A model generated the notes under the pieces. The model was given only the letters and a program-made list of their open reading frames with translations. It was not told the DNA's origin and did no database searches. From NCBI GenBank assembly GCA_025927435.1, contig JAICLM010000010.1, positions 1-22,498 on the forward strand: DNA of 22,498 nucleotides, written 5' to 3'. This stretch comes from Thermoleophilia bacterium. Its GTDB lineage: Bacteria > Actinomycetota > Thermoleophilia > Gaiellales > Gaiellaceae. Shown here in pieces: positions 13,779 to 20,457 of the stretch. Position numbers and translations under genes: made by a program. Positions within the stretch are counted from its first letter, which is position 1. Each line of letters opens with the position of its first letter.

Positions 13779-15620
13779 CTAAACGGCGACGGCCTCATCC
13801 CCCGTCCGCAGGAGCTCGTCGGCCAGCGCCTTGACCACGGCCGGGTCGAACTGGGTCCCTGCGCACCGCTCGAGCTCTGCAAGCGCGTCTCGCGGCGAAA
13901 CGGCCTGCCGGTAGGCGCGATCGGAGGTCATCGCGTCGTAGGCATCGGCGACGAAGATGATCCTCGCTCCGAGCGGGATCTGGTCGCCGGCGAGCCGGTT
14001 CGGGTAGCCGGCACCGTCCCACCGCTCGTGGTGATGGAGAACCCACTCCGCGACGGGCTGGACGCCGAGGCTCTCGAGCATCCGGAAGCCGATCTGGGGA
14101 TGCCGCTCGAGGATGAGCCGCTCCGCGTCGCTCAGCGCGTCCGGCTTGCGGAGGACTTCCTCGGGGATCGCGAGCTTTCCCAGATCGTGGAGATTGCCTG
14201 CGAGCCGGGTCAGCTCGACTGCGGGGTCTTCGGCACCGAGGCGGCGCGCGATTCGCGCCGAGTACTCGCCGACGCGTTGCGAGTGGCTGCCGGTGTAGGC
14301 GTCACGCTCGTCCACGGCCTTCGCCAGGCTCTCCGCTGCCCGGTACTGCGCCGCGCGGTCCGGCGTTTCCGCAAGCTCCTCGAGGTTCGCTCGCAGGATC
14401 GACTCGGCTGCATAGGCGCGGACGCGGTTCTTGCCGTCCTTCTTCGCCCAGTACAACGCGCTGTCGGCGAGCCGGATCAGCTCGTCCCGCCCGGAGCCCT
14501 GCAGCGGGTAGGTCGCGACCCCGGCGCTCACGGTCACCGGCCCCACGCCCTCGACATCGAGAGCCGCGACGCGCTCGACGATCGAGCGCGCGACGGCCGT
14601 GGCCTGCCGCTCGTCCTGCCGGGGCAGCAGCACCGCGAACTCGTCCCCGCCGAGCCGGAACGCCTCACCACCCTGCCGCAGCCGCGAGGCCACCTGGCCG
14701 AGCACGAGGTCGCCGACCGGATGACCGAAGCGGTCGTTCACGCTCTTCAGGTCGTCGAAGTCGACGAGGCAGAGGGCGAGCGGGGTGCCCTCGTGCTCCG
14801 CCGCCACGAGCTCCCGCTGCAGGCGCTCGTGGAAGCTGCGGTGGTTGCCGAGACCGGTGAGCGGGTCGGTCAGGGCGAGCCGCATGGCCTGCATCGCCCG
14901 GTACGTCGAGCGCTGGTAGAGCGCGATGGCGAGGAGCGGGCCAACGAGCGCGATCGACAGGAGCGGCTCGCGCTGCCAGAGGACGATCAGGGCGAGCGCT
15001 GAGGAGACCATGAACGCGAACGGCGCCGCCGTCTGGGTGATGTTCTCCCACGCGATCGTGAAGAACGAGCGGTCCGAGTCGGCCGAGAGGACGGCGCTGA
15101 TCAGGATGAGGTTGACGACCCAGTAGTAGACGACCCCGCAGAGCACGACCTGCGCGACGAGGATCTGGACCGAGTCTCCGTCGACGTGCTCGACCACGAG
15201 CCCGGCCGCCAGCGCCGAGAGAGCGAACATCGCGCCGTTGTAGGCAGCGCGCAGAGGCGGCCGCCGCTGGAACAGGTGGGTGAGCGTCGGCGCACCCGCT
15301 GCGATGATCACGCCCGCCGGCCAGCCGAGCAGGATGATCGCCGAGATCGAGAAGACGAACCCGAGCGTCATCCCGCCGGCCCTGACGCCTTCCAGGGGGA
15401 CGGGGAAGCGCTCGGCGACCACCATGCTCGCGAAGAGGCCGAGGAGCTGTGCCAGATCGCTCGCCGAAGGCGACGTCCCGGCGTACTGGTAGAGCGCGAC
15501 GGCGAGGGTGGCCGCGCCCGCGACGATCACGGGCACGACGATCGCCAGCACTTTGGGAGAGGTCGCAGCCGGAGGCCTCGCGTTCACGCCGGCGAGAGCC
15601 GGTTGCTTCTCACCCGCCAC
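13779..15620 (-). CDS. Membrane protein with GGDEF and HD-GYP domains
   Basis: Probable cyclic-di-GMP enzyme of 613 residues. Residues 24-235 form several membrane segments (for example VLAIVVPVIVAGAATLAVAL), a probable sensory module I cannot name. A GGDEF domain follows (about 245-405) with TDPLTGLGNHRSFHERL and an intact RLGGDEFAV (GGDEF 324-328). The product-inhibition motif RxxD five residues before it reads RQGG, so the I-site is lost. The C-terminal HD-GYP phosphodiesterase domain (about 425-605) has SHSQRVGEYS, the HD pair in LHDLGKLAIPEEVL (478-479), and HHHERWDGAGYP (529-540). Synthesis and breakdown motifs both look intact. GTG 15620 has GGAGG five bases upstream. It follows the 34-aa gene by 30 bp. 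Confidence 0.93.
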   Translation of the reverse strand: MAGEKQPALAGVNARPPAATSPKVLAIVVPVIVAGAATLAVALYQYAGTSPSASDLAQLLGLFASMVVAERFPVPLEGVRAGGMTLGFVFSISAIILLGWPAGVIIAAGAPTLTHLFQRRPPLRAAYNGAMFALSALAAGLVVEHVDGDSVQILVAQVVLCGVVYYWVVNLILISAVLSADSDRSFFTIAWENITQTAAPFAFMVSSALALIVLWQREPLLSIALVGPLLAIALYQRSTYRAMQAMRLALTDPLTGLGNHRSFHERLQRELVAAEHEGTPLALCLVDFDDLKSVNDRFGHPVGDLVLGQVASRLRQGGEAFRLGGDEFAVLLPRQDERQATAVARSIVERVAALDVEGVGPVTVSAGVATYPLQGSGRDELIRLADSALYWAKKDGKNRVRAYAAESILRANLEELAETPDRAAQYRAAESLAKAVDERDAYTGSHSQRVGEYSARIARRLGAEDPAVELTRLAGNLHDLGKLAIPEEVLRKPDALSDAERLILERHPQIGFRMLESLGVQPVAEWVLHHHERWDGAGYPNRLAGDQIPLGARIIFVADAYDAMTSDRAYRQAVSPRDALAELERCAGTQFDPAVVKALADELLRTGDEAVAV

Positions 15621-15650
15621 CGATTCCTCCCCTACGAGGTGTGTTGGCGC

Positions 15651-15755
15651 TTACCAGCCGAGGTTGTGCGGGCGCCAGCCGAGATTCCCGAGAGCCGCGG
15701 CAATCATGGCGGCGGCGGCCAGGAGAATCACGAGGCGAAACTTCCACTCGAGCAT
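15651..15755 (-). CDS. 34-residue single-span membrane microprotein
   Basis: A short reading frame: ATG 15755 with GGAGG four bases upstream and a TAA stop. The product starts MLEWKFRL, continues with a hydrophobic Val/Leu/Ile/Ala stretch of about 16 residues (around 8-23), and ends GNLGWRPHNLGW. It looks like a single membrane span with aromatic, Gly/Trp-rich ends. The SD, hydrophobic pattern and position 30 bp before the GGDEF/HD-GYP gene support expression, probably in the same transcript. I know no named family for it. It could be a small partner of the neighbouring membrane cyclic-di-GMP protein, which is inference from location only. Confidence 0.6.
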   Translation of the reverse strand: MLEWKFRLVILLAAAAMIAAALGNLGWRPHNLGW

Positions 15756-15863
15756 TGTGCCTCCAGGGGAGAACGTCGTAGGGACGCCAGACGGGGAAAT
15801 TGTGGGTGTCGCGGCTCCGGGCGGGAATCACCCGAAGGAGGTACCCGTGTCACTACAAAGGGG

Positions 15864-15890
15864 GAACTGCGCCGCTGCGGGCGCCCGTTC
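15864..15890 (-). terminator. Probable terminator of the NlpC/P60 gene
   Basis: On the minus strand GAAC-GG-GCGCC, a six-base loop, then GGCGC-A-GTTC form a stem of nine pairs with a small internal loop, followed by CCCCCTTT. It begins at the stop codon of the NlpC/P60 gene. The T-tract is short, so intrinsic termination is likely but unproven. Confidence 0.5.
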
Positions 15891-17029
15891 TAGGGCTCGA
15901 GCCCGGCCTCGCGCAGAGGGCGCCGGCCCCAGGCGAACCTGTGCTTGTACCAGCCGGTGAGCTGCGCGAGCGCGACGCCACGGTCGGAGGACTGGATGAA
16001 CCAGCCGTTCCCGACGTAGATCCCCGTGTGGAAGACCTGCGATCCCTTGGACTTGGAGCCGCGCGTGCCGAAGAAGATGACGTCCGCGGGTTGCAGCTTC
16101 TTGAAGGCGATCCTCTTCGAGCGCGGCACCTCGACGCTCATCGAGTACGTCGTCCGGCCGCGCAGGGTCGAAGCGAGGGTTCCCTCGTTCGCGTAGGTCT
16201 GGAGCTTGTAGACGCGCCAGACGAATCCCGAGCAGTCGTAGCCGCCGCGCGACGTCACGCCGAACGCGGTCTGCGTGTTGTCGCTCGTGCCTCCCCAGAT
16301 GTACGGCATACCGATCTTCGAGAACGCGACGTCGAGGATCTGGCGCTGCCAGTCGGTGACCTCCGGGAGGCTGAACGTGGCGGCGAGGTCCTTCACCTCG
16401 GCGATCTCCCAGCTGTCCGCGATGTTGCCGAAGTCGAGGATCTGCGCCGCCGAGTACGCGGCTTCGGCACGTGTGGCCGGATCCTGCGGCCGCAGCTCGA
16501 TGAAGTCCTGGGCCGCCGGATGGTTGACCCGTAGGCCGAGCAGACGGGCGACGACCTCGGTGCCGAAGCGGCTCGGGACTGCGAGGCCGTCGGCGCGCGC
16601 TCCCTGCACGAACTGCTTCGCGGCCTTCCCGAGCCCGATCGCCTGCACGAGGCTGCGATCGAGCTGCGTCATCGTCTTCGGGGCTGCCGGATCCGAGGCC
16701 GCCGGCGTCGTCGTGGTCGTGGTGGTGCCGGTCGTCGTGGTGCCGGTCGTGCCGGTCGCCGTCCCGCCCGAGCCCGGGTCCGGGGACGGAGCTGTCGGCG
16801 AGGCGAGCTGTTCCTTCAGGTCCGCCGCGAGACCCGTGAGCGTCTTCTGCGTGAGAGTCCCGTTTGGGCGGAACTTCTTCACGCTCTTCGCCATCAGCTT
16901 GTGCTGAACGACGGTGGCGATCTGCGGAGCAGCCCAGTTCGGGGCGCTCCGGGACGAACCAACCGCAGCAGCGGTCGAGATGGCAGCGACGGCGCAGGCG
17001 GCCGCAAGCGTTGCGAGGCGCTGACCCAC
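15890..17029 (-). CDS. Secreted NlpC/P60 cell-wall hydrolase with SLH-like region
   Basis: Probable peptidoglycan endopeptidase, 379 residues from GTG 17029. A signal peptide is clear (GQRLATLAAACAVAAIS). Two SLH-like stretches, KKFRPNGTLTQKTL and ELRPQDPATRAEAAYSAAQI, flank a Thr/Gly-rich linker (about 90-110) with long Thr runs. The NlpC/P60 domain starts near 225: FSKIGMPYIWGG, catalytic Cys266 in GGYDCSGFVWRVY, and His334 in VFHTGIYVGNGWFIQSS. A third polar residue should follow. GTG 17029 has GAGGG five bases upstream and opens on the signal peptide. ATG 17062 would add 11 hydrophilic residues and is the alternative start. It is probably wall-attached through the SLH-like modules and acts in wall remodelling. 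Confidence 0.9.
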   Translation of the reverse strand: MGQRLATLAAACAVAAISTAAAVGSSRSAPNWAAPQIATVVQHKLMAKSVKKFRPNGTLTQKTLTGLAADLKEQLASPTAPSPDPGSGGTATGTTGTTTTGTTTTTTTPAASDPAAPKTMTQLDRSLVQAIGLGKAAKQFVQGARADGLAVPSRFGTEVVARLLGLRVNHPAAQDFIELRPQDPATRAEAAYSAAQILDFGNIADSWEIAEVKDLAATFSLPEVTDWQRQILDVAFSKIGMPYIWGGTSDNTQTAFGVTSRGGYDCSGFVWRVYKLQTYANEGTLASTLRGRTTYSMSVEVPRSKRIAFKKLQPADVIFFGTRGSKSKGSQVFHTGIYVGNGWFIQSSDRGVALAQLTGWYKHRFAWGRRPLREAGLEP

Positions 17030-17062
17030 GTTTCCCTCATCGGCCGGGTCCCGCCCGGCCAT

Positions 17063-17068
17063 TACCCT
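17063..17068 (+). promoter_or_regulatory. Candidate -10 element before the epsilon-like gene
   Basis: TACCCT followed by nine bases and ATG 17078, with no SD. It lies between the divergent NlpC/P60 and epsilon-like genes and fits the leaderless pattern. Confidence 0.4.
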
Positions 17069-17077
17069 CTTTTGGTC

Positions 17078-17224
17078 ATGGGGCCGGAGATCACGCCGAA
17101 CCCTACCGCGGCCGAGCGCAAGGCGATCCTCGCAGCGCTCGCCGCCGAGGAAGAGGAACAGCGCCGGACCTCCGAGTGGGCCGCGGGGCCTCTGCCGGTG
17201 CGGGATGAGGAGCGCGAGCCGTAA
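17078..17224 (+). CDS. Small acyl-CoA carboxylase epsilon-subunit-like protein, 48 aa
   Basis: A 48-residue acidic protein. Its pattern, ITPNPTAAERKAILAAL, then a Glu-rich stretch, then TSEWAAGPLP, resembles actinobacterial AccE epsilon subunits. Those have a (G/P)NPTxEExAAxxAxL helix followed by a tryptophan-containing tail. Known epsilon subunits stabilise or stimulate the alpha-beta carboxylase complex. It is shorter than most of them, which usually have 60-80 residues. The window also encodes a beta subunit (11513) and an alpha subunit (18015, 0.8 kb downstream), which supports the idea. ATG 17078 has no SD, but TACCCT stands nine bases upstream. The assignment rests on a short motif and context. 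A generic small helical protein is the alternative. Confidence 0.5.
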   Translation: MGPEITPNPTAAERKAILAALAAEEEEQRRTSEWAAGPLPVRDEEREP

Positions 17225-17254
17225 CCGCGGCGCCCCGTGCGGCGTTCCTCACAC

Positions 17255-17434
17255 ATGTGGGAGGAGTGCATTCGCTGTAACGAGGCTCCCGCCGTCGACG
17301 ATCAGGGCTACTGCGGCCACTGTCACTGGGCCGTTCGGGCTGAGGTCGAGGAGGGGTTCTACGCTCTCCGTGAGTACCTGCGCGCGTGGGCCCGGTTCGA
17401 CGAATGGTGCGAGACTCGCGGCATCGCGGCCTGA
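17255..17434 (+). CDS. Small zinc-ribbon-like protein, 59 aa
   Basis: A 59-residue protein with two CxxC knuckles, ECIRC (Cys5, Cys8) and GYCGHC (Cys20, Cys23), eleven residues apart, as in rubredoxin-like zinc ribbons. An acidic and aromatic helix follows (VEEGFYALREYLRAWARFDE) with one extra Cys52. Function is unknown; protein or nucleic-acid binding through zinc is the general expectation. ATG 17255 is taken as the start because it opens just before the first knuckle. GTG 17237 would add six residues, and neither has a clear SD. It lies 30 bp after the epsilon-like gene, probably cotranscribed, and ends nine bases before the convergent pgsA stop. Confidence 0.72.
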   Translation: MWEECIRCNEAPAVDDQGYCGHCHWAVRAEVEEGFYALREYLRAWARFDEWCETRGIAA

Positions 17435-17443
17435 CCGGCATCG

Positions 17444-17992
17444 CTAGTCCGGCTGAGCGCGGCTGAGCAGTCGCGGAGCGCTGCGGGCGTAGTCGAGGCC
17501 GGACAACCACGTCAGGACTACCGCGACGAGCAGTGCCCACCAGGCAGCGCGGTCGGTCCACGCACCCGCTGCGGCGAAGCCGGCCACCGCAGCGGCGACG
17601 GCCTGAGCCCACGTCTTCAGCTTCCCGAGATCCCGCGCTGCGAGCACCACCCCGCGCTCGATCGCCGCCTGCCGGAGCCCGGTGACGAGTACCTCTCGCA
17701 CGACGATCGCCGCGACCATCCAGGCCGGGGCGACTCCCTGCTCGACGAGCATCACGAGCACCGCCAGCACGAGGATCTTGTCCGCGATCGGGTCCAGCAA
17801 CGTGCCGACGGAGGAGGTGCGGCCTGCCCTGCGCGCGAGCTTCCCGTCGAACCAGTCGGTCGTCATCGCGACGCAGAAGACCGCGGTCGCCCAGTAGTCG
17901 TGGCCGGAGAAGCTCCACGCGTAGAGCACGACCACGACCGGGACCGCCGCGGCGCGCGCGACGGTGAGCTTGTCGGCCGCCGTCAGGTCCAC
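17444..17992 (-). CDS. pgsA: CDP-alcohol phosphatidyltransferase, probably phosphatidylglycerophosphate synthase
   Basis: Membrane enzyme of phospholipid synthesis. PgsA condenses CDP-diacylglycerol with glycerol-3-phosphate to make phosphatidylglycerophosphate. The 182 residues contain the complete family motif D-x2-DG-x2-AR-x8-G-x3-D-x3-D: Asp46, Asp49-Gly50, Ala53-Arg54, Gly63, Asp67, Asp71. Several hydrophobic helices surround it. The start LTAADKLTVARAAAVPVVVV matches the N-PNKLTxxR opening of PgsA. I chose GTG 17992 because it opens on that motif and has TATTCT six bases upstream; ATG 18016 would add eight residues. Other CDP-alcohol transferases are possible, but length and the N-terminal pattern favour PgsA. 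Confidence 0.88.
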   Translation of the reverse strand: MDLTAADKLTVARAAAVPVVVVLYAWSFSGHDYWATAVFCVAMTTDWFDGKLARRAGRTSSVGTLLDPIADKILVLAVLVMLVEQGVAPAWMVAAIVVREVLVTGLRQAAIERGVVLAARDLGKLKTWAQAVAAAVAGFAAAGAWTDRAAWWALLVAVVLTWLSGLDYARSAPRLLSRAQPD

Positions 17993-17998
17993 GCGTGG

Positions 17999-18004
17999 AG
18001 AATA
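17999..18004 (-). promoter_or_regulatory. Candidate -10 element of a leaderless pgsA transcript
   Basis: The minus strand reads TATTCT, then six bases, then GTG 17992. It lies in the 22 bp separating the start codons of pgsA and the divergent carboxylase alpha gene. For the latter, only an imperfect TACGGC (18003-18008), six bases before ATG 18015, is available on the plus strand. Confidence 0.5.
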
Positions 18005-18014
18005 CGGCCCGCTC

Positions 18015-19778
18015 ATGTTCGAGAAGGTTCTGGTCGCCAACCGAGGGGAGATCGCGATCCGCGTCTTCCGGACGCTGCGCGAGCTCGGGATCGGCGCGGT
18101 CGGCGTGTACTCGGAGGGCGATCGGGCCGCGCTCCACGTCGAGTACGCGGACGAAGCGTTCCTGCTCGGGCCGACGCCGGCGGCCGAGAGCTACCTCGCA
18201 GCGGACCGCATTCTCGATGTCGCCCAGCGCGCAGGAGCACAGGCCGTCCATCCCGGCTACGGCTTCCTTGCCGAGAACGCCGCTTTCGCATACGCCGTGG
18301 AGGACGCCGGCCTGGTCTGGATCGGCCCGCCGCCCGCCGCGATCGAGCTGATGGGGAACAAGACGGCGGCCCGCAACGCGATGCAGGAGGCGGGAGTCCC
18401 GATCATCCCCGGCACGACCGACCCCGTCGGGTCCGTGGAGGAGCTGCTCGCGCTCGGGGACGAGCTCGGCTTCCCGCTCCTGATCAAGGCCGCGGCGGGC
18501 GGGGGCGGCAAGGGCATGGAGGAGGTGCACGACCCCGCGGAGGTCGAGCAGGCGTTCGAGCGCGCGCAGCGACAGGGGCAGTCCTACTTCGCGAACCCGG
18601 ACGTCTACGTCGAGAAGCTGATCGTCGACCCGCGACACGTCGAGGTGCAGGTGCTCGCCGACTCGCACGGCAACGTCGTCCATCTCGGCGAGCGCGACTG
18701 CACGATCCAGCGCCGCCACCAGAAGCTCATCGAGGAGACGCCGTCGCCGGCGGTAGACGACGAGCTGCGGCAGCGGATCGGCGCGATCGGCGTCGAGGCG
18801 GCGCGCGCCTGCGGCTACCGCTCGGCTGGCACGGTCGAGGGCCTGCTCACGCGGGACGGCGACTACTTCTTCATGGAGATGAACACGCGAATCCAGGTCG
18901 AGCACACCGTCACGGAGATGGTGACCGGGCTCGACCTCGTGCGCGAGCAGATCCTCGTGGCGCTCGGCGAGCCGCTGTCGGTGGGGCAGGAGGAGATCGA
19001 GCTGCGCGGCCACGCAATCGAGTGCCGGATCAACGCGGAGGACGCCGCGCGCGGGTTTCTGCCCACACCGGCCGCGGTGACCGGCTACCGCGAGCCGGCA
19101 GGGCCCGGGGTTCGCGTCGACTCGGGCGTTGCGGCGGGCTACGAGGTCTCGGGCGCCTACGACCCGATGGTCGCGAAGCTGATCGTGCACGGCGTCGACC
19201 GCGAGCACGCCCGGCAGCGGATGCTGCGCGCGCTGGACGAGTTCTGGATCGAGGGGCCGACGACGCTGATCGGCTTCCACAAGGCGCTCCTCTCGCATCC
19301 CTGCTTCGTCGCAGGGGAGACGTGCCACGGCGTCGTGGAGTCCGAGGAGCTCGCGGCCCGCGCGGCCGAGCTCGGCGGAGCAAGTAACAGTCTGTCACCA
19401 GGAACGACAGCGCCCGTTCGGACCACCGAACGCGTCCGCACCGTCGAGGTGGACGGGCGGAGGTTCGAGGTGCGCCTGTCGGAGCCCGAACCGGAGTGGC
19501 GGGCGCTTGCGCGGCGGCGGCAGGAACGGGCGCAGCACGGCGGTGCCGGTGCGGGCGGCAGCGACGCGGTCGTCTCCCCGATGCAGGGCACCGTCCTCTC
19601 GGTCGCCGTGTCCGACGGCGACGAGGTCGAGCCCGGCCGGGTTATCTGCGTCGTCGAGGCGATGAAGATGGAGAACGAGGTGCACGCGCACCGCGCCGGC
19701 ACGGTGCGGAGCCTCTCCGTCGAGGTCGGCAGGCCCATCACGACGGGCCAGGTCATCTGCACGATCGCGGCGGACTAG
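18015..19778 (+). CDS. accA: Acyl-CoA carboxylase alpha subunit: biotin carboxylase fused to BCCP
   Basis: ATP-dependent biotin carboxylase joined to its biotin carrier domain, 587 residues, as in actinobacterial AccA/PccA. The start MFEKVLVANRGEIAIRV is the family N-terminus. ATP-grasp motifs are AVHPGYGFLAEN, KAAAGGGGKGM (159-168), LGERDCTIQRRHQKLIEETP, and MEMNTRIQVEHTVTE with the active-site Glu/Asn/Arg. The biotin-carboxylase C-domain ends near 445. A linker of about 70 residues leads to the BCCP domain, with the biotinylated Lys551 in VEAMKMENE. It works with a beta subunit (11513 here) to supply malonyl- or methylmalonyl-CoA type products. Upstream GTG 17964 is possible but adds 17 non-conserved residues. 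It diverges from pgsA with 22 bp between starts. Confidence 0.95.
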   Translation: MFEKVLVANRGEIAIRVFRTLRELGIGAVGVYSEGDRAALHVEYADEAFLLGPTPAAESYLAADRILDVAQRAGAQAVHPGYGFLAENAAFAYAVEDAGLVWIGPPPAAIELMGNKTAARNAMQEAGVPIIPGTTDPVGSVEELLALGDELGFPLLIKAAAGGGGKGMEEVHDPAEVEQAFERAQRQGQSYFANPDVYVEKLIVDPRHVEVQVLADSHGNVVHLGERDCTIQRRHQKLIEETPSPAVDDELRQRIGAIGVEAARACGYRSAGTVEGLLTRDGDYFFMEMNTRIQVEHTVTEMVTGLDLVREQILVALGEPLSVGQEEIELRGHAIECRINAEDAARGFLPTPAAVTGYREPAGPGVRVDSGVAAGYEVSGAYDPMVAKLIVHGVDREHARQRMLRALDEFWIEGPTTLIGFHKALLSHPCFVAGETCHGVVESEELAARAAELGGASNSLSPGTTAPVRTTERVRTVEVDGRRFEVRLSEPEPEWRALARRRQERAQHGGAGAGGSDAVVSPMQGTVLSVAVSDGDEVEPGRVICVVEAMKMENEVHAHRAGTVRSLSVEVGRPITTGQVICTIAAD

Positions 19779-19846
19779 ACGGCGGCCAATCCGCGGCCCC
19801 ACGGCGTGCGTAGGACACCGTTGACCGACCCAGTAGGAGGAGAGAG

Positions 19847-20395
19847 ATGCTGAAAAGAACCGTTCTGGCGGCCGCGTTGGGCGTCGCCCTCGCCGCCGCG
19901 GGTGTCGCCGCGGCAGCCGTCGTCACACATCAGGGCTCTGCCTCGAGCAGCGCGAGCGCCGGCCGCGTCACATTGCACAAGACGAAGATCGGCAACGTAC
20001 TTGCCGCGAGCTCGGGCAAGACGCTCTATCTCTTCATGAAGGACAAGAACCGGCACAGCGCCTGTTACGGCCAGTGCGCTAGCTACTGGCCGCCGCTCAT
20101 GAAGAAGGGGAAGCTCCGCGCCGGGACGGGCGTGAAGGCAAAGCTGCTCGGTACGACGAAGCGGAAGAACGGGAAGCGCCAGGTGACCTACAAGGGCCAT
20201 CCGCTCTACTTGTTCACGGGTGACACCGGGGCGGGGCAGCTCGAAGGCCAGCGGCAGAACTTCTTCGGCGGCAAGTGGTACGCAGTCTCGGCGAGCGGTC
20301 GCGCGAACAAGCAGGCGCCGCCCGCGGGTGGTGGGACGACGACGTCGACGACCACCACGGGCACGACCGACTGCGGCATCTACGGCTGTCCGTAG
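19847..20395 (+). CDS. Secreted protein with two COG4315-type repeats
   Basis: Exported protein of 182 residues, of the family sometimes called 'secreted repeat of unknown function' (Lipoprotein_15, COG4315). A signal peptide is clear (LKRTVLAAALGVALAAAGVA). There is no lipobox cysteine, so it is not an evident lipoprotein. The two repeats are GKTLYLFMKDKNRHSACYGQ with CASYWPPL, and KGHPLYLFTGDTGAGQLEGQ with NFFGGKWYAVSA. The tail is Thr-rich (TTTSTTTTGTT) and ends DCGIYGCP, with two cysteines. AGGAGG (19835-19840) lies six bases before ATG 19847. It stands alone between the carboxylase and sucC genes. Function is unknown; the extracellular location is inference from the signal peptide. Confidence 0.88.
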   Translation: MLKRTVLAAALGVALAAAGVAAAAVVTHQGSASSSASAGRVTLHKTKIGNVLAASSGKTLYLFMKDKNRHSACYGQCASYWPPLMKKGKLRAGTGVKAKLLGTTKRKNGKRQVTYKGHPLYLFTGDTGAGQLEGQRQNFFGGKWYAVSASGRANKQAPPAGGGTTTSTTTTGTTDCGIYGCP

Positions 20396-20442
20396 AGGCA
20401 GCGCGCGGGCCTGAACTGCGCGGTCCACCGGCGTCGCGTCGT

Positions 20443-20448
20443 TAGTGT
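20443..20448 (+). promoter_or_regulatory. Candidate -10 element of a leaderless sucC transcript
   Basis: TAGTGT followed by nine bases and GTG 20458, with no SD. No -35 consensus is visible. It would start the sucC-methyltransferase-sucD unit. Confidence 0.42.
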
Positions 20449-20457
20449 CCGGCGCCG

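Noticed and set aside
13731..15002. A 423-codon open frame on the plus strand
   Set aside because: It is antisense to the GGDEF/HD-GYP gene, whose motifs are unmistakable.
15756..15890. A cyclic-di-AMP (ydaO-type) riboswitch near the NlpC/P60 gene
   Set aside because: Such switches often precede NlpC/P60 genes, but this region lies downstream of that gene, and I could not match the conserved ydaO blocks on either strand. The upstream side of the gene is too short for one.
17103..19328. A 741-codon open frame on the minus strand
   Set aside because: It is antisense to the biotin-carboxylase gene and overlaps pgsA and the small plus-strand genes. It has no domain signature and its composition is that of a shadow frame.
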